NCBI RefSeq assembly: GCF_019392195.1
Contig: NZ_JAHXKI010000002.1
Coordinates: 1,240,001 to 1,304,000 of the forward strand
Origin: Marinobacter sp. F4206
GTDB taxonomy: Bacteria; Pseudomonadota; Gammaproteobacteria; Pseudomonadales; Oleiphilaceae
Direction: 5' to 3'
Length of the DNA stretch: 64,000 nt
Shown: piece after piece, positions 8,677-19,155 of the stretch
Layout of the letters: each line of letters begins with the position of its first letter
Numbering within the stretch: position 1 is the first letter of the stretch
Notes under the pieces: generated by a model
Databases searched by the model: none
What the model was told of the DNA's origin: nothing
What the model saw: the letters and a program-made list of their open reading frames with translations, nothing else
Translations under genes and position numbers: made by a program

Positions 8677-9264
8677 TCAGGCCCAGACACCCTCGGCGAC
8701 CAGCGACCAGCTTTCCTCAAAGTCCGCCGACGGCAACCGGGCGAACGAGGACCGCACAAACCGCTGAATCCGACCCTCAAGGAACACCAGGACAAAGTCC
8801 GCACCACGCGCCGCGCTCGTTCGCGGGCGCAATCCCTGGCGAATTTCCCCTTCCTTGAGCGCCTGACGCACCTGGGTCTCCAGGCGTTCAAAGAACTGGG
8901 ATGCCCGCTTGCGCAGGGCCTCGTTCTCCCCCATCAGCGCATCACCGGTCAGCACACAGCACAGGCCGGAATTGCGCTCGGCAAACACCAGTACCAGATG
9001 CACCAGCTGTTGCAGCCGCACCCGGACATCCTCCTGCTCCTGCAGGATCAGCTGGCAGCGGGAAAAGACGGCCTCCTCGGCAAACTCGATAAGAGCCTCG
9101 AACATTTTCCGCTTGCTGGGGAAGTGGCGGTATAGGGCGGCCTCGGTAACACCCACGGATTTGGCGAGACCCGCGGTGGTAATACGGGCCCCGGGATCGG
9201 TTTCCAGGAGCTCCACGAGGGCGTGAAGGATCGCCTCACGGCGACTCGGTTTCTGATCGGTCAT
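8677..9264 (-). CDS. slmA: Nucleoid occlusion factor SlmA (TetR family)
   Basis: This 195-residue TetR-fold DNA-binding protein couples chromosome position to division: bound to its sites it antagonises FtsZ ring assembly over the nucleoid. The N-terminal helix-turn-helix reads ITTAGLAKSVGVTEAALYRHFPSK, very close to E. coli SlmA. The segments ALIEFAEEAVFSR, NSGLCCVLTGDALM and FERLETQVRQAL continue the match along the whole protein. The start ATG 9264 matches SlmA length (about 198); an in-frame ATG at 9309 would add 15 residues. It follows thiG on the same strand after a 90-bp gap, which could hold its own promoter. Confidence 0.9.
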   Translation of the reverse strand: MTDQKPSRREAILHALVELLETDPGARITTAGLAKSVGVTEAALYRHFPSKRKMFEALIEFAEEAVFSRCQLILQEQEDVRVRLQQLVHLVLVFAERNSGLCCVLTGDALMGENEALRKRASQFFERLETQVRQALKEGEIRQGLRPRTSAARGADFVLVFLEGRIQRFVRSSFARLPSADFEESWSLVAEGVWA

Positions 9265-9354
9265 GACAGGACTGCAGCGCTCTGATTTGTCGTTGTCGGG
9301 GCCGGTCATCGGGTGCCGGCCCTCGTTTATTCGTAGTGGGGATTGTGCCCCAGA

Positions 9355-10164
9355 TCAGAAGAAGGTGCCATCAATGGGCGAGGATGCACTGGCGTACAGC
9401 TTCTTGGGCATGCGCCCGGCCAGATAGGCTTCACGACCGGCTTCAATCGCCAGGCGCATGGCGTTGGCCATCTTGATCGGGTCTTTGGCCTGGGCGATGG
9501 CGGTGTTCATCAGCACGCCGTCGCAACCCAGCTCCATCGCGATGGTCGCGTCGGATGCGGTACCGACGCCCGCATCGACCAAGACCGGTACGTTCGAGTT
9601 CTCGACAATCAGCCGGATATTGTATCGATTCTGAATGCCCAGGCCGGAGCCAATGGGCGCGCCCAGAGGCATGATGGCAACACAGCCCATGTCTTCCAGA
9701 CGCTTCGCCAGCAGCGGGTCGTCGGAACAGTAGACCATTACCTTGAAACCATCCTTGATCAGCGTTTCTGCCGCATCCAGGGTTTCGGTCATGTTCGGGT
9801 ACAGGGTTTTCTCCTCCCCCAGCACTTCCAGCTTCACAAGGTCATGACCGTCCAGCAGCTCCCGGGCCAGCCGGCAGGTTCGCACTGCATCCTTGGCGGT
9901 GTAACAGCCGGCCGTGTTGGGCAGGATGGTGTAGGTTTCCGGGGAGATGACATCCAGAAGATTGGGCTCATCCGGATTTTGCCCCAGATTGGTCCGGCGC
10001 ACGGCCACGGTCACAATTTCGGCGCCACTGGCCTCGATGGCATGACCGGTTTCCATCAGATCACGGTACTTGCCAGTACCGACCAGCAGACGCGACTGAT
10101 AGACGCGGCCCGCAATTTCCAGGGGCTTGTCTTCGGGAAGCAGAATCTCGGGAGTCTCGCTCAT
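9355..10164 (-). CDS. thiG: Thiazole synthase ThiG
   Basis: This 269-residue TIM-barrel enzyme forms the thiazole phosphate ring of thiamine from deoxyxylulose phosphate, dehydroglycine or iminoglycine, and sulfur from ThiS thiocarboxylate. The substrate-imine lysine is in [10 protein letters not shown]. The loops [12 protein letters not shown] and [11 protein letters not shown] form the phosphate-binding side of the barrel. Length is normal. It is co-directional with thiS 39 bp upstream, so both form the sulfur-transfer module. No thiO, thiH, thiE or thiC gene lies in the window, nor is there space for a TPP riboswitch before thiS. Confidence 0.96.
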   Translation of the reverse strand: MSETPEILLPEDKPLEIAGRVYQSRLLVGTGKYRDLMETGHAIEASGAEIVTVAVRRTNLGQNPDEPNLLDVISPETYTILPNTAGCYTAKDAVRTCRLARELLDGHDLVKLEVLGEEKTLYPNMTETLDAAETLIKDGFKVMVYCSDDPLLAKRLEDMGCVAIMPLGAPIGSGLGIQNRYNIRLIVENSNVPVLVDAGVGTASDATIAMELGCDGVLMNTAIAQAKDPIKMANAMRLAIEAGREAYLAGRMPKKLYASASSPIDGTFF

Positions 10165-10203
10165 AACCTTCCTGCGGTTGTTAATTTGTCATGGAATACA
10201 CGA

Positions 10204-10404
10204 TCAGCCACCGCCAATCGCGTGGACAACTTCCACCCGGTCGCCCTCACTGAGAACGAATTCCCGGTGCTGGCTCCGCGGTACGATGTCCTCGTTAACC
10301 TCTACGGCCAGACGCTTGCCCGCCAGGGCCATGTTTTCAATCAGGGTCAGGATGGTTGCGCCGACCGGCAGCTCCATCGCATCGCCATTCACCTCAACTT
10401 GCAT
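10204..10404 (-). CDS. thiS: Sulfur carrier protein ThiS
   Basis: This 66-residue ubiquitin-like protein carries sulfur as a C-terminal thiocarboxylate to ThiG. It ends in the required Gly-Gly (AIGGG). The core MQVEVNGDAMELPVGATI and the segment VVPRS-like NEDIVPRSQH fit the family. The ATG at 10404 gives the normal family size; a longer open frame upstream to 10494 runs into the DUF423 gene and is not used. It probably shares a transcript with the DUF423 gene and apaH upstream, from which it is separated by only 20 bp. Confidence 0.94.
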   Translation of the reverse strand: MQVEVNGDAMELPVGATILTLIENMALAGKRLAVEVNEDIVPRSQHREFVLSEGDRVEVVHAIGGG

Positions 10405-10424
10405 AGGCTTTCTACCTCTGTTCC

Positions 10425-10811
10425 TCACTCCGCTCGGAGCCCGAGCGGCCGCAACCCGGCAATCACCAGCAATGCCCAGGCAATCATAAAACACACCCCG
10501 CCGAGGGGTGTGACCGGACCGATCCAGCGAAGATCCGTCAGCACCAGCACATAAAGACTGCCACTGAAAAGCAGTATACCCACAAGGAAGAATCCGGCGG
10601 CCACCGACAGTAGCCTGCGGCTCAGCCCGGTCAGCGCCAGGGCCGACACCACGACCAGGGCGATGGCGTGGTACATCTGATAGGTCACGGCGGTCTGAAA
10701 CACCTCCAGCCCCCGTTCACTGACGATACCACGCAGGCCATGAGCGCCAAAGGCACCGGCCATGACCCCAAACAGGGCGCAGAGGGCACCGATCACCAGC
10801 GGGAGGCGCAT
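10425..10811 (-). CDS. DUF423 family small membrane protein
   Basis: This 128-residue protein is almost entirely hydrophobic, with four predicted membrane helices: about residues 5-25, 42-60, 67-87 and 95-118. GAFGAHGL near the first helix and the YQMYHAIAL segment are hallmarks of DUF423 (E. coli YgdD). The function is unknown. I start it at ATG 10811, preceded by CGAGG. A GTG at 10850 overlapping the apaH stop would add 13 residues and is a real alternative. It lies between apaH and thiS in the same direction. Confidence 0.85.
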   Translation of the reverse strand: MRLPLVIGALCALFGVMAGAFGAHGLRGIVSERGLEVFQTAVTYQMYHAIALVVVSALALTGLSRRLLSVAAGFFLVGILLFSGSLYVLVLTDLRWIGPVTPLGGVCFMIAWALLVIAGLRPLGLRAE

Positions 10812-10839
10812 GAAGCCTCGACAACCCTGATCTACGCGC

Positions 10840-11640
10840 TCAGCAGTCACAGTGGATCTTTTCTCCGGTATCCAGATTCATCATGGTCAGCACACCACCC
10901 CAGACACAGCCGGTATCCAGGCCAATAAACTGATCGCTGCCGGTCTGGCCCTCGAGCGCCGCCCAGTGTCCGAACACCACTCGGACGTCGTCGCCCCGAG
11001 GGTACTCGAACCAAGGCTTATACCCATTGGGCGCGCTGCCCGCCGCCTCCTTGGTCGCCAGTTCCAGCGTTCCGTCTTCGGCGACGAACCGCATGCGGGT
11101 GAAGTAGTTGGTAATGACCCGCCAACGTTCCATACCACTGAGATGCTCGTCCCAGCGGTCCGGCTCGTTGCCATACATGTGGGCAAAATACTCCTCGGCG
11201 TCATCACCGCGAATCACGGCCTCCACTTCCCGGGCGTAGGCCACGGCCTGATCGACGCTCCAGATGTGGGGCACACCGGCATGGACCATAACCAGATTCC
11301 GGGCGGAGTCCCGGATGCACAGATGCTGCTGTCTGAGCCAGGCAACGAGCCGGTCGTGATCCGGCGCCTCCAGGATGTCCGCCAGCGTATCTTTCCGGCG
11401 CGGTGGGTGACCGCCCAGCGCCACCGCCAGCAAGTGCAGGTCGTGGTTGCCGAGAACCACGACCGCCGAGCTCCCCAGACTCTCGATGTAACGCAGGGTG
11501 TCCAGCGAGGCGGGGCCGCGGTTAATCAAATCCCCGGCCACCCAGAGACGGTCCCGGGACGGTGAAAACGACACCTGCGCCAGGACATCCCGCAACCGGT
11601 CGTAACAGCCCTGAATATCGCCTATGGCGTAGTCAGTCAT
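10840..11640 (-). CDS. apaH: Diadenosine tetraphosphatase ApaH (symmetrical)
   Basis: This 266-residue calcineurin-fold phosphoesterase cleaves Ap4A to two ADP and also removes Np4N caps from RNA 5' ends. The metal-binding motifs are visible in order: [16 protein letters not shown] and GNHDLH. Length matches the family (about 270-280). Its start overlaps the end of rsmA by 8 bp, so the two are translationally coupled. In many relatives apaG sits between rsmA and apaH; it is absent here. Confidence 0.96.
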   Translation of the reverse strand: MTDYAIGDIQGCYDRLRDVLAQVSFSPSRDRLWVAGDLINRGPASLDTLRYIESLGSSAVVVLGNHDLHLLAVALGGHPPRRKDTLADILEAPDHDRLVAWLRQQHLCIRDSARNLVMVHAGVPHIWSVDQAVAYAREVEAVIRGDDAEEYFAHMYGNEPDRWDEHLSGMERWRVITNYFTRMRFVAEDGTLELATKEAAGSAPNGYKPWFEYPRGDDVRVVFGHWAALEGQTGSDQFIGLDTGCVWGGVLTMMNLDTGEKIHCDC

Positions 11641-12466
11641 TACTTACCTCATCGGAACGGTGCCCGTTGGCTTTCTCGTCAACCAACAGGTCTGCAATCA
11701 ATACGTAGTCGGCGAGGCTGAGGTTTTCCGGGCGCAGGCCGTCGTTGATCCCCAGACTCTGCAACTGCTCCACGGAAATCATCCCGCCCAGCGCCTTGCG
11801 CAGCGTCTTTCGGCGGGCATTGAACGCCGACCGGACCACCGCCTGCAAGGTCCCCAGATCCTTGGCCGGATGCGGCAGGGTCTCGTGGGGGACCAGACGC
11901 ACGATGGCGGAATCCACTTTCGGTGCCGGCCGGAACGCGCCCGGTCCCACTTCGAACAAGGGCTGCACCTTGCAGAAATACTGGGCCATAATCCCCAGCC
12001 GGCCATAATTATTGTCGCCCGAAACCGCCGCCAGGCGCTGGACCACCTCTTTCTGCAACATGAAATGCATGTCCTTGACCACGCCCGCCTGCCCCAGCAG
12101 GTGGAAGATCAGAGGTGTCGAGATGTTGTACGGCAGGTTGCCAATGATGCGCAGGCGGTTGCCACCCTCGACCAACTGGCTGAAGTCGAACTTCAGCGCA
12201 TCCGCCTCATGGATGCGGAACTCCGGATAATTGAAGAACTTGGTGCGCAACACCGGAATCAGGTCACGATCCAGCTCCACCACCTGGAGTCTCGGGTTCA
12301 CCGCGAGGATTTCCTCGGTGATCGCCCCCAGACCCGGCCCGATCTCGACAATCGCGTCGTCGGGCTTGGGGTTGATGGCGCGTACGATCCGTTCAATCAC
12401 CCCGGGATCGTGCAGGAAGTTCTGGCCAAATCGTTTTCGGGCCTGGTGGCCGGGCTTGTTACTCAC
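11633..12466 (-). CDS. rsmA: 16S rRNA dimethyladenosine transferase RsmA (KsgA)
   Basis: This 277-residue SAM-dependent enzyme dimethylates two adjacent adenosines (A1518 and A1519 in E. coli numbering) in helix 45 of 16S rRNA late in 30S assembly. The start [10 protein letters not shown], the SAM loop [11 protein letters not shown] and the catalytic NLPYNIS motif identify it. It overlaps pdxA by 4 bp (ATGA) and apaH by 8 bp, so it sits inside a tightly coupled operon with surA and pdxA. Confidence 0.97.
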   Translation of the reverse strand: MSNKPGHQARKRFGQNFLHDPGVIERIVRAINPKPDDAIVEIGPGLGAITEEILAVNPRLQVVELDRDLIPVLRTKFFNYPEFRIHEADALKFDFSQLVEGGNRLRIIGNLPYNISTPLIFHLLGQAGVVKDMHFMLQKEVVQRLAAVSGDNNYGRLGIMAQYFCKVQPLFEVGPGAFRPAPKVDSAIVRLVPHETLPHPAKDLGTLQAVVRSAFNARRKTLRKALGGMISVEQLQSLGINDGLRPENLSLADYVLIADLLVDEKANGHRSDEVSND

Positions 12467-13473
12467 GGGCGTGCCTCTTGGTTAGCAGCTTTCCGACAGC
12501 GGGCCATGTGCGCGCCAACCCCCAGAGCGGTCCGCAGGCTGCCGACATCGGCCCGGCCGGTACCGGCAAGATCCAGGGCGGTGCCATGGTCGACGGAGGT
12601 GCGGACAATGGGCAGCCCCAGGGTAATGTTGACCGCTCGGCCAAAGCCCTGGAATTTCAGTACCGGCAGGCCCTGATCATGGTACATGGCCAGCACCGCA
12701 TCCGCGTTATCCAGCCAGTGGGGGGTAAACAGGGTATCGGCCGGCAGGGGGCCGGTCAGCTGAATGCCCTCGCTCCTGAGCCGTTCCAGGGTCGGTTCAA
12801 TGGTCTCGATCTCCTCGCGACCGAGGTGCCCCCCCTCGCCGGCGTGGGGATTCAGGCCCGCCACCAGGATACGGGGGTGTTCAATCCCGAAGAATGTCCT
12901 CAGGTCGGCATCGAGAATTCGGGTAACCTGGCTCAGGCGTTCCGGCGTTATGGCCGCCGATACATCCTTGAGCGGTAAGTGGGTGGTTACCAGCGCCACC
13001 CGCAAGCCCTCGGTGGCCAGCATCATGACCACCCGTTCGACACCGCAGAGTTCCTGCAGGAATTCGGTATGACCGCTGAACGCGATCCCCGCTTCGTTGA
13101 TCACGCCCTTGTGCACCGGGGCCGTGACCATTCCGTCGAAATCGCCCCGCAGGCACCCCTCGGCAGCCGTCCGTAACGTTTCGAGGACATAGGCGCTGTT
13201 GGCCGGATCAAGGACGCCAGCCTCGGTGCTGACACAACCCTGGGTCTCGAGCACTGAAAGCTGCCCAGGCGTTGTGACCGGAGACTGCCCCGGCTGCCAG
13301 TCGTGCAGCGATACGTCGAGGCCGAGCATTTTCGCCCGGGCGGCCAGCAGGGCTTTGCTGGCGACCACCACAATTCCGGCCTCGCGGCTCTCGCCTGCCA
13401 GCTGCAGACAGAGTTCCGGGCCGATTCCGGCCGGTTCACCGGCCGTCAGCGCAAGGATCGCGGGGGCCGTCAT
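12463..13473 (-). CDS. pdxA: 4-hydroxythreonine-4-phosphate dehydrogenase PdxA
   Basis: This 336-residue NAD-dependent enzyme oxidises 4-phosphohydroxy-L-threonine in the DXP-dependent pathway to pyridoxal phosphate. [12 protein letters not shown] at residues 10-21 is the family signature. FSGHTEFL and the histidine-containing [10 protein letters not shown] and AMYHDQGL contribute the metal-binding residues. RTSVDHGTA near the C-terminus is also conserved. It overlaps surA and rsmA by 4 bp each, the classical surA-pdxA-rsmA arrangement. Confidence 0.97.
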   Translation of the reverse strand: MTAPAILALTAGEPAGIGPELCLQLAGESREAGIVVVASKALLAARAKMLGLDVSLHDWQPGQSPVTTPGQLSVLETQGCVSTEAGVLDPANSAYVLETLRTAAEGCLRGDFDGMVTAPVHKGVINEAGIAFSGHTEFLQELCGVERVVMMLATEGLRVALVTTHLPLKDVSAAITPERLSQVTRILDADLRTFFGIEHPRILVAGLNPHAGEGGHLGREEIETIEPTLERLRSEGIQLTGPLPADTLFTPHWLDNADAVLAMYHDQGLPVLKFQGFGRAVNITLGLPIVRTSVDHGTALDLAGTGRADVGSLRTALGVGAHMARCRKAANQEARP

Positions 13474-14813
13474 GACTCGCTGCTCTCTCCTTCAACGGCA
13501 TCCTCACGGGCGTACTCACCCTTGAATTCGATAAAGGCCTCGTCCCGGATTTCCCGCAGCCAGTTCTGCAGCTCGGTTTCGAACTTGCGACGGTAGATTG
13601 CCTGGCGGGCTTCCGCCTTTTCGACATCACCGCTGATATCCTTTTGGCGACGCTCCTCCACCTGCAGGATGTGCCAGCCAAATTGCGACCGGAAGGGTCC
13701 GCGAAGCTCACCCAGATCCGCTGCCAACATGGCCTGCTCGAACGCCGGAACCATCTGCCCCCGACTCACCCAGCCCAGATTGCCGCCATCGGAACCGGAG
13801 ACCGGGTCATCTGAAAATTCCCGGGCCAGATCGGCAAAGTTTGCGCCCTCCTGGAGCTGCCGGAAGATATCGCGGATCCTGGCCTCGGCCTGGGCATCGG
13901 GCACGGCCTCTGACGGGCGAATCAGGATGTGGCGAACCCGGTGCTGCTGGATCACCTGTTTCTGCCCGCCGCCGCGCTGGTCCATCACCATCACGAGATG
14001 GAAACCGCTATTGTTTTCGAGCACCGGGGAAGGCTCATTAACGGCAAGCTCGGGCACCACCGGGGCGACCAATGATGGCAGCTGGCTTTCGGAACGCCAG
14101 CCCATGTCGCCGCCGTCCAGGGCGTTACTGGCATCGGATTCCGCCACCGCCACTTCCCGGAAATCGCGGCCATCGACGATCTGCTGACGCAGGTTTTCTG
14201 CCCGTTCGCGGGCCGCGTCAACCGAAGCCTCGCTGTTCGGGTCATCCACTTCGATGAAGATATAGGCCAGACGGTACTCGGCGTTGTTGCCGCCCCGAGC
14301 CTCCACGGCCTGCAGGTAATTCTCGACTTCGCGGTCGGTCACCCGGACCCGGTTGCCAACCTGGCGTTGCTGGACCCGGCTGGTCAGCATTTCATTACGG
14401 ATCTGCTCCCGCGCCTGACGGAAGGTGACACCCTCGGACGCCAACTGCTGTTCGAACTGGGCCATGGTCATGCCGTTGCGCTCGACGATGTTGTCCATGG
14501 TCTCGTTCAGCTCGTTGTCGCTGATCCGCATGCCCATTTTCTCGGCCATCTGGAGCTGGATGGATTCCGTAATCAGCTGCTCCAGAACCCGATCCTCCAG
14601 AATCGCCCTGGGCGGCAGCCCGGTGCCCTGGGCACTCAGGCGTCCGGTAATGGTATTGATGCGGGCGTCGAGTTCGGTCTGCAGGATGACGTCGTCGTCG
14701 ACGATCGCCACCACCTGGTCGAGCAGTTTACGCTCCGCCTGCACCGTCAGTGACAGCGTGACGGCTGCCACCAACAGCAACGTTTTAACAACATGGCGAA
14801 GGGTCGCCTTCAT
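13470..14813 (-). CDS. surA: Periplasmic chaperone and peptidyl-prolyl isomerase SurA
   Basis: This periplasmic chaperone of about 447 residues escorts unfolded outer-membrane proteins to the BAM complex. A signal peptide ends about residue 27 (VQA). The N-terminal chaperone region begins [20 protein letters not shown]. Two parvulin domains follow: the first about residues 175-280, the second about 290-390, with [10 protein letters not shown] and [18 protein letters not shown] use ATG 14813, preceded by AAGAGGTG, not the GTG at 14819. LptD, a principal SurA client, is encoded immediately upstream. Confidence 0.97.
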   Translation of the reverse strand: MKATLRHVVKTLLLVAAVTLSLTVQAERKLLDQVVAIVDDDVILQTELDARINTITGRLSAQGTGLPPRAILEDRVLEQLITESIQLQMAEKMGMRISDNELNETMDNIVERNGMTMAQFEQQLASEGVTFRQAREQIRNEMLTSRVQQRQVGNRVRVTDREVENYLQAVEARGGNNAEYRLAYIFIEVDDPNSEASVDAARERAENLRQQIVDGRDFREVAVAESDASNALDGGDMGWRSESQLPSLVAPVVPELAVNEPSPVLENNSGFHLVMVMDQRGGGQKQVIQQHRVRHILIRPSEAVPDAQAEARIRDIFRQLQEGANFADLAREFSDDPVSGSDGGNLGWVSRGQMVPAFEQAMLAADLGELRGPFRSQFGWHILQVEERRQKDISGDVEKAEARQAIYRRKFETELQNWLREIRDEAFIEFKGEYAREDAVEGESSES

Positions 14814-14874
14814 AAACACCTCTTGTAAGTAAGTAAGCTGCGGGCACGATATCCGGGGTTAGTCATCAGCCGGA

Positions 14875-17247
14875 TCAGGGAGTTCCAAACCGGCGACGCT
14901 CCCGCTCATCAAATCCGTAAATGGCCTCGGCAATCCGGGTGGAGGAGCCGCCACTTCCGCCCAGCCCCTTGAGCTTAACCTGAAACAGCACGCGGCTTTC
15001 GAGTTCGCGATCATCGGTCAGGTAGTTCTGATGCACCACCTGGACACTCCAGCAACAGTTGTTGTATTCCAGCCCCGCCAGTGACCCCACCGTCCGATCC
15101 AGCGTGGAATCGTATACCCAGCGACCGATCAGGCTAACACGATCACTGACCGGGAAAACCGTGGCAACATCCGACTGTTCAATCTCATCCTTGCTGTAGG
15201 TGTGGCCAAGGCTGGCGAGGTAGCGGTAGTCCTCGGAGTGAAACACCAGCTGACTGCGCCCCTCCTCGGTTTCGCCCGACTCGGGATCCCAGAGGCCGGA
15301 TGAGCGTATCTCCAGGGTGTCGAGGGGATTCAGAACCACTTCACCGGCCAATGGCGAACGGCTTCGGGTACTGGAGCCCGCGCCAAACAGGGTGACTTCC
15401 CGATCCTGGAAATACTGGACCTGGCCGATACTGAACCGGGCCCGCTCCGCCCCGGTGAGCAGGTCATTAAAACGGCTGGTCAGAGCCACGGTCAACTGAT
15501 TGGCGTCACCCACCCGGTCGCCGCCGGTGAATCGGTCCGGCTGGAACAGCTGGTCAAAACGAAAGGCCTGAATGTCGGTATCGAAATCCGGAATGTCGTT
15601 CTGATCGGCATCAGCATCGGCCCAGGCGTAGTAAAGCCGGGGCTCCAGGGTCTGATTGTAGGGCACATCGAAAACACGGGACTGGCGATCGAAGTACAGC
15701 CCGTTGTCCCATTCGGCCACAGGCACGGTACGGTCAAAGCTGCCGTCGCCCAACGTGTAGTCATCCAGCTCGTATCGGGTGTAATCGACACTGACCGACG
15801 GCCGGCTAAAGCCCCAGAGGGTTCGCAGCGGCACCGCCAGCTCCGGTATCGCCCGCAGGCGCTGACCGTTGGCCCGGTCCAGTCCGGTCAGGTTTTCGTT
15901 ATCCCGGTAAAACAGGGTGTACTGGCTTTCCAACCCGGTTTCCAGCCAGCCCAGTTCCCGGGTGGTGCCGTAGATAACTTCCGGAAGCTGGGCATAAGGT
16001 TTATTGACGTCGGCGATGCGGTCGCTGATCGTCTGGTAATCATTGAGGTAGCTCTCGAAATACTGATTGCGATCGCGATAGCGGAAACCGCCCCGACGCT
16101 GCAGGTGGGTGGCCTGGTTGATCTCAAGGCTGCGGTTCAGGTCACTCAGGTAATCCTCGTCGCTGACCACGGAGTAATCGCCGTAGCCGGTCCAGCCGCC
16201 CCCGAAACGGGCCAGCGTGGAGGCGTCCAGCGCCCAGCGTTCGCCGCTTTCGCTCGGGTTTTCACCCCGGTAGGCGGAGTCGTTACCGATGTAGCCCAGT
16301 TGCAGAACAGTCTGACCCAGCGGGCTCAGGTAACGGCCCTCCGCTTCGTTGAACAGGCCCCGGCCGTGAATGTACTGGGGCGTCAGCGTCGCGTCGTAAT
16401 GGGGCGCCAGGTTCAGGTAATAGGGTACTGAGACAAACCCACCACTGCCGGCGCTGGAGGAGCCGAACTCGGGGTAGAGAAAACCGGTCTTGCGCCGGTC
16501 GTCGATGGGGAAACTCGCCCAGGGCCAGTAAAAGACCGGCACGTCCAGGACCTCAAGGCGGACGTGCTTGGCGGTGCCAAAGCCCTCGGCCTGATCCAGA
16601 TGAATGTCCGAGGCGATAATCGCCCAGTCGTTTTGCCCCGGGCCGCAGGTGGTCAGCATGCCGTCGCGGATCTCGACCTGGTTCTCGGCCAGCCGGGTAA
16701 GACTGCCGGCATTACCGCGCATCTCCGGCCCATGAATCAGGAAGGTGGCGGTGTTGATATCAAATCGGCCGGAGTCGACGTTGTACTGGGCGTTCTCACC
16801 GGTCAGCAGGAACCCCTCACCCCGACTGACCAGAGGCCCCTGCACGGACACCCGACTCTCGGCCTGATTGTACCGGGCCTGGGAGCCGCTCACTTCAAAC
16901 GCTCCCTGCCGAACCCTAACATTGCCCTCCAGATAAAGGACGCGATCGATCTCGTAGCGGGCGCTCAGACCGCTGGCCTCCAGTGGCGTCTGCGCCCGGT
17001 CACCGGCACTCACCACACTGCTCACATCGTCGCCAGCTCCGGACGGCAGATAGCCGCCGTCACAGAACACCGGCAACTGCGCACGGGCTGATTCCGGCAA
17101 CTGCGCCCTCGGTCGCCAATCAATCTCTGCAGCGGTCGGCGCCGACTCGGCGCTCGCCTGGGCGGAAGCCAATCCGATGAACGCGGCCACCACACACCCG
17201 CCTAACCGGAACGCAGGCATCTGCAGATGGCTATCGGAAATTGGCAC
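14875..17247 (-). CDS. lptD: LPS-assembly protein LptD
   Basis: This 790-residue outer-membrane beta-barrel inserts lipopolysaccharide into the outer leaflet together with LptE. A signal peptide is followed by an N-terminal OstA/LptA-like jellyroll (about residues 75-220) and then the barrel. Cysteines are visible in PVFCDGG, TTCGPG and the pair NNCCWS, matching the four that form the essential disulfides. The start is uncertain: GTG 17247 has AGGA about 10 bases upstream, whereas ATG 17220 lacks a clear ribosome site. It is the first gene of the lptD-surA-pdxA-rsmA-apaH run and is divergent from amgK. Confidence 0.95.
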   Translation of the reverse strand: MPISDSHLQMPAFRLGGCVVAAFIGLASAQASAESAPTAAEIDWRPRAQLPESARAQLPVFCDGGYLPSGAGDDVSSVVSAGDRAQTPLEASGLSARYEIDRVLYLEGNVRVRQGAFEVSGSQARYNQAESRVSVQGPLVSRGEGFLLTGENAQYNVDSGRFDINTATFLIHGPEMRGNAGSLTRLAENQVEIRDGMLTTCGPGQNDWAIIASDIHLDQAEGFGTAKHVRLEVLDVPVFYWPWASFPIDDRRKTGFLYPEFGSSSAGSGGFVSVPYYLNLAPHYDATLTPQYIHGRGLFNEAEGRYLSPLGQTVLQLGYIGNDSAYRGENPSESGERWALDASTLARFGGGWTGYGDYSVVSDEDYLSDLNRSLEINQATHLQRRGGFRYRDRNQYFESYLNDYQTISDRIADVNKPYAQLPEVIYGTTRELGWLETGLESQYTLFYRDNENLTGLDRANGQRLRAIPELAVPLRTLWGFSRPSVSVDYTRYELDDYTLGDGSFDRTVPVAEWDNGLYFDRQSRVFDVPYNQTLEPRLYYAWADADADQNDIPDFDTDIQAFRFDQLFQPDRFTGGDRVGDANQLTVALTSRFNDLLTGAERARFSIGQVQYFQDREVTLFGAGSSTRSRSPLAGEVVLNPLDTLEIRSSGLWDPESGETEEGRSQLVFHSEDYRYLASLGHTYSKDEIEQSDVATVFPVSDRVSLIGRWVYDSTLDRTVGSLAGLEYNNCCWSVQVVHQNYLTDDRELESRVLFQVKLKGLGGSGGSSTRIAEAIYGFDERERRRFGTP

Positions 17248-17430
17248 AGTGACAGGTTCCTGTTGCTGGTGAATGGTTGGACGGGTATGGATAACAGGCG
17301 CCTAGTTTACACGTGCCCTTGGGGGTTGTTAACGGAAACTCCGCTGCAAAACCGTTTTACCCTCTTTATACTCCTCTGCTAACTTTCGCTGTCAGCGATC
17401 ACCCATTTTTCCAGGATAGCAATCCGTACC

Positions 17431-18477
17431 ATGGATCCCCGTCTGCAGTTGCTGACCGACTGGGTCAGACAGTTCACCGGCCTGAAACAGGCCATTGCCG
17501 AGCCGGTCTCCGGCGACGCCAGCTTTCGCCGGTATTTCCGGGTTTGGCGGGACAATGACACCGCGCCACCCACCCCTCTGATTGTCATGGATGCGCCGCC
17601 AGAACACGAAGACTGCGCGCCCTTCCTGGCCATTGCCAGACACTGGCATCGGCATGACATCAACGTTCCCGACATCGTGCAGGCAGATCTGGAGCAGGGC
17701 TTCCTGCTGCTGGAGGATTTTGGTGACCAATTGATGCTGGGACAGCTTAACGATGCCTCGGCGGATTCACTCTATCGCGGAGCCCTGACCGAACTGGTCC
17801 GCATCCAGCGGATGACTGCGCCAGACGACTATCCCCTGCCACCCTACGATGCGGCCTTGCTGAACCGGGAAATGGCGCTGTTTCCGGACTGGTTGCTGGA
17901 GCAATACCTGGGCATGGAGTTGGGCAACAGCGAACGTGCCCTGCTGGACACCACCTTTGCCTTCCTCAGGGAGAGCGCCCTGGCACAACCGGAAGTGACC
18001 GTACATCGTGACTATCACTCCCGAAACCTGCTGGTTCAACCGGGCACGAACCGCCCCGGCGTCATCGATTTCCAGGATGCCGTTCTGGGGCCAGTCACCT
18101 ATGATGCGGTGTCGCTGCTCAAGGATTGCTACATCAGCTGGCCGGAACAGGCGCTCTGCAACTGGCTGGATTTCTTCCGAGAACAAAGTGCCGAGGCCGG
18201 CCTGCACCGGGCGGACGAGGAGACGTTTCGTCAGTGGTTTGAGCTGATGGGCATGCAGCGCCACCTTAAGGCGGCCGGCATCTTCGCCCGGCTCGCCATT
18301 CGGGATGGCAAGCATGGCTATCTCGACGACATTCCCCGGACCGTCCGATATCTGATCACTGCCAGCGCCCGGCAACCAGCGCTTCGCTGTTTCCACGAGT
18401 GGCTGAGTGATGTGGTCATGCCGGAAATTGAGCGCCGAATCGGCCCGGCCCCGGGACAGGAGCCAGCATCCCAGTGA
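17431..18477 (+). CDS. amgK: Anomeric MurNAc/GlcNAc kinase AmgK
   Basis: This 348-residue aminoglycoside-phosphotransferase-fold kinase phosphorylates the anomeric hydroxyl of MurNAc (and GlcNAc) in the Pseudomonas-type peptidoglycan recycling route that bypasses GlmU and MurA. The catalytic motif HRDYHSRNLL and the metal-binding VIDFQDAVLG are visible. SGDASFRRYFRV near residue 30 is the nucleotide-binding loop. It overlaps murU by 4 bp. Because this route bypasses de novo UDP-MurNAc synthesis it is known to confer fosfomycin tolerance. Confidence 0.93.
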   Translation: MDPRLQLLTDWVRQFTGLKQAIAEPVSGDASFRRYFRVWRDNDTAPPTPLIVMDAPPEHEDCAPFLAIARHWHRHDINVPDIVQADLEQGFLLLEDFGDQLMLGQLNDASADSLYRGALTELVRIQRMTAPDDYPLPPYDAALLNREMALFPDWLLEQYLGMELGNSERALLDTTFAFLRESALAQPEVTVHRDYHSRNLLVQPGTNRPGVIDFQDAVLGPVTYDAVSLLKDCYISWPEQALCNWLDFFREQSAEAGLHRADEETFRQWFELMGMQRHLKAAGIFARLAIRDGKHGYLDDIPRTVRYLITASARQPALRCFHEWLSDVVMPEIERRIGPAPGQEPASQ

Positions 18478-19151
18478 AGGCGATGATCCTGGCCGCCGGC
18501 AAGGGCGAACGCATGCGGCCACTGACCCTGACCACGCCCAAGCCACTCCTGGAAGTCGGCGGCAAGCCACTGATCGAGCATCACCTCGACCACCTGTATC
18601 GGGCCGGGTTCCGCTCCGTGGTCATCAACCACGCCTGGCTGGGCGAGCAGATCGAATCGACCCTCGGCTCCGGTGACCGATTTGGCCTTTCCCTGACCTA
18701 TTCCCGCGAAGGGGAGCCCCTGGAAACCGCGGGCGGCATCGTCCGCGCGCTTCCGTGGCTGACCGACGATTCGGACTGGTTCCTGGTCATCAACGGGGAT
18801 ATCTGGAGCGACTTCGACCTGTCGGGGCTGACCCCACCGGACCAGGCGGATGCCCTGCTGGTGCTGACCGGCAACCCGCCCCATCATCCAGACGGGGACT
18901 TCCACTTGCAGGCCGACGGGACCGTATCGGAAGATGGAACGGACACACTCACGTTTACCGGCATCAGCCTGCTGCACCGCCGCCTGTTCCAGGGCCTGGA
19001 CGAGCATTCCGGAAAGCTCGGCCCGATACTTCGCGAGGCCATGCGCCGGGGGCGGATTCGGGGCATCGAACACGCCGGGGAATGGGTTGATGTCGGAACC
19101 CCCGACCGTCTTCGGGAACTCGACCGGACACTGCTGAGCAGGGAGCTCTGA
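18474..19151 (+). CDS. murU: MurNAc-1-phosphate uridylyltransferase MurU
   Basis: This 225-residue nucleotidyltransferase turns MurNAc-1-phosphate (from AmgK) into UDP-MurNAc. The signature LAAGKGERMRPLT is at residues 6-18, followed by PKPLLEVGGKPLI, and the metal-binding INGDIWSD is at about 104-111. The C-terminus lacks the left-handed helix acyltransferase domain of GlmU, as expected for MurU. It is translationally coupled to amgK by a 4-bp overlap and followed 4 bp later by a J-domain gene. Confidence 0.94.
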   Translation: MKAMILAAGKGERMRPLTLTTPKPLLEVGGKPLIEHHLDHLYRAGFRSVVINHAWLGEQIESTLGSGDRFGLSLTYSREGEPLETAGGIVRALPWLTDDSDWFLVINGDIWSDFDLSGLTPPDQADALLVLTGNPPHHPDGDFHLQADGTVSEDGTDTLTFTGISLLHRRLFQGLDEHSGKLGPILREAMRRGRIRGIEHAGEWVDVGTPDRLRELDRTLLSREL

Positions 19152-19155
19152 CCCC

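Noticed and set aside
10405..10424. TPP riboswitch upstream of thiS-thiG
   Set aside because: Only 20 bp separate thiS from the gene upstream, too short for the aptamer, and no THI-box core was seen.
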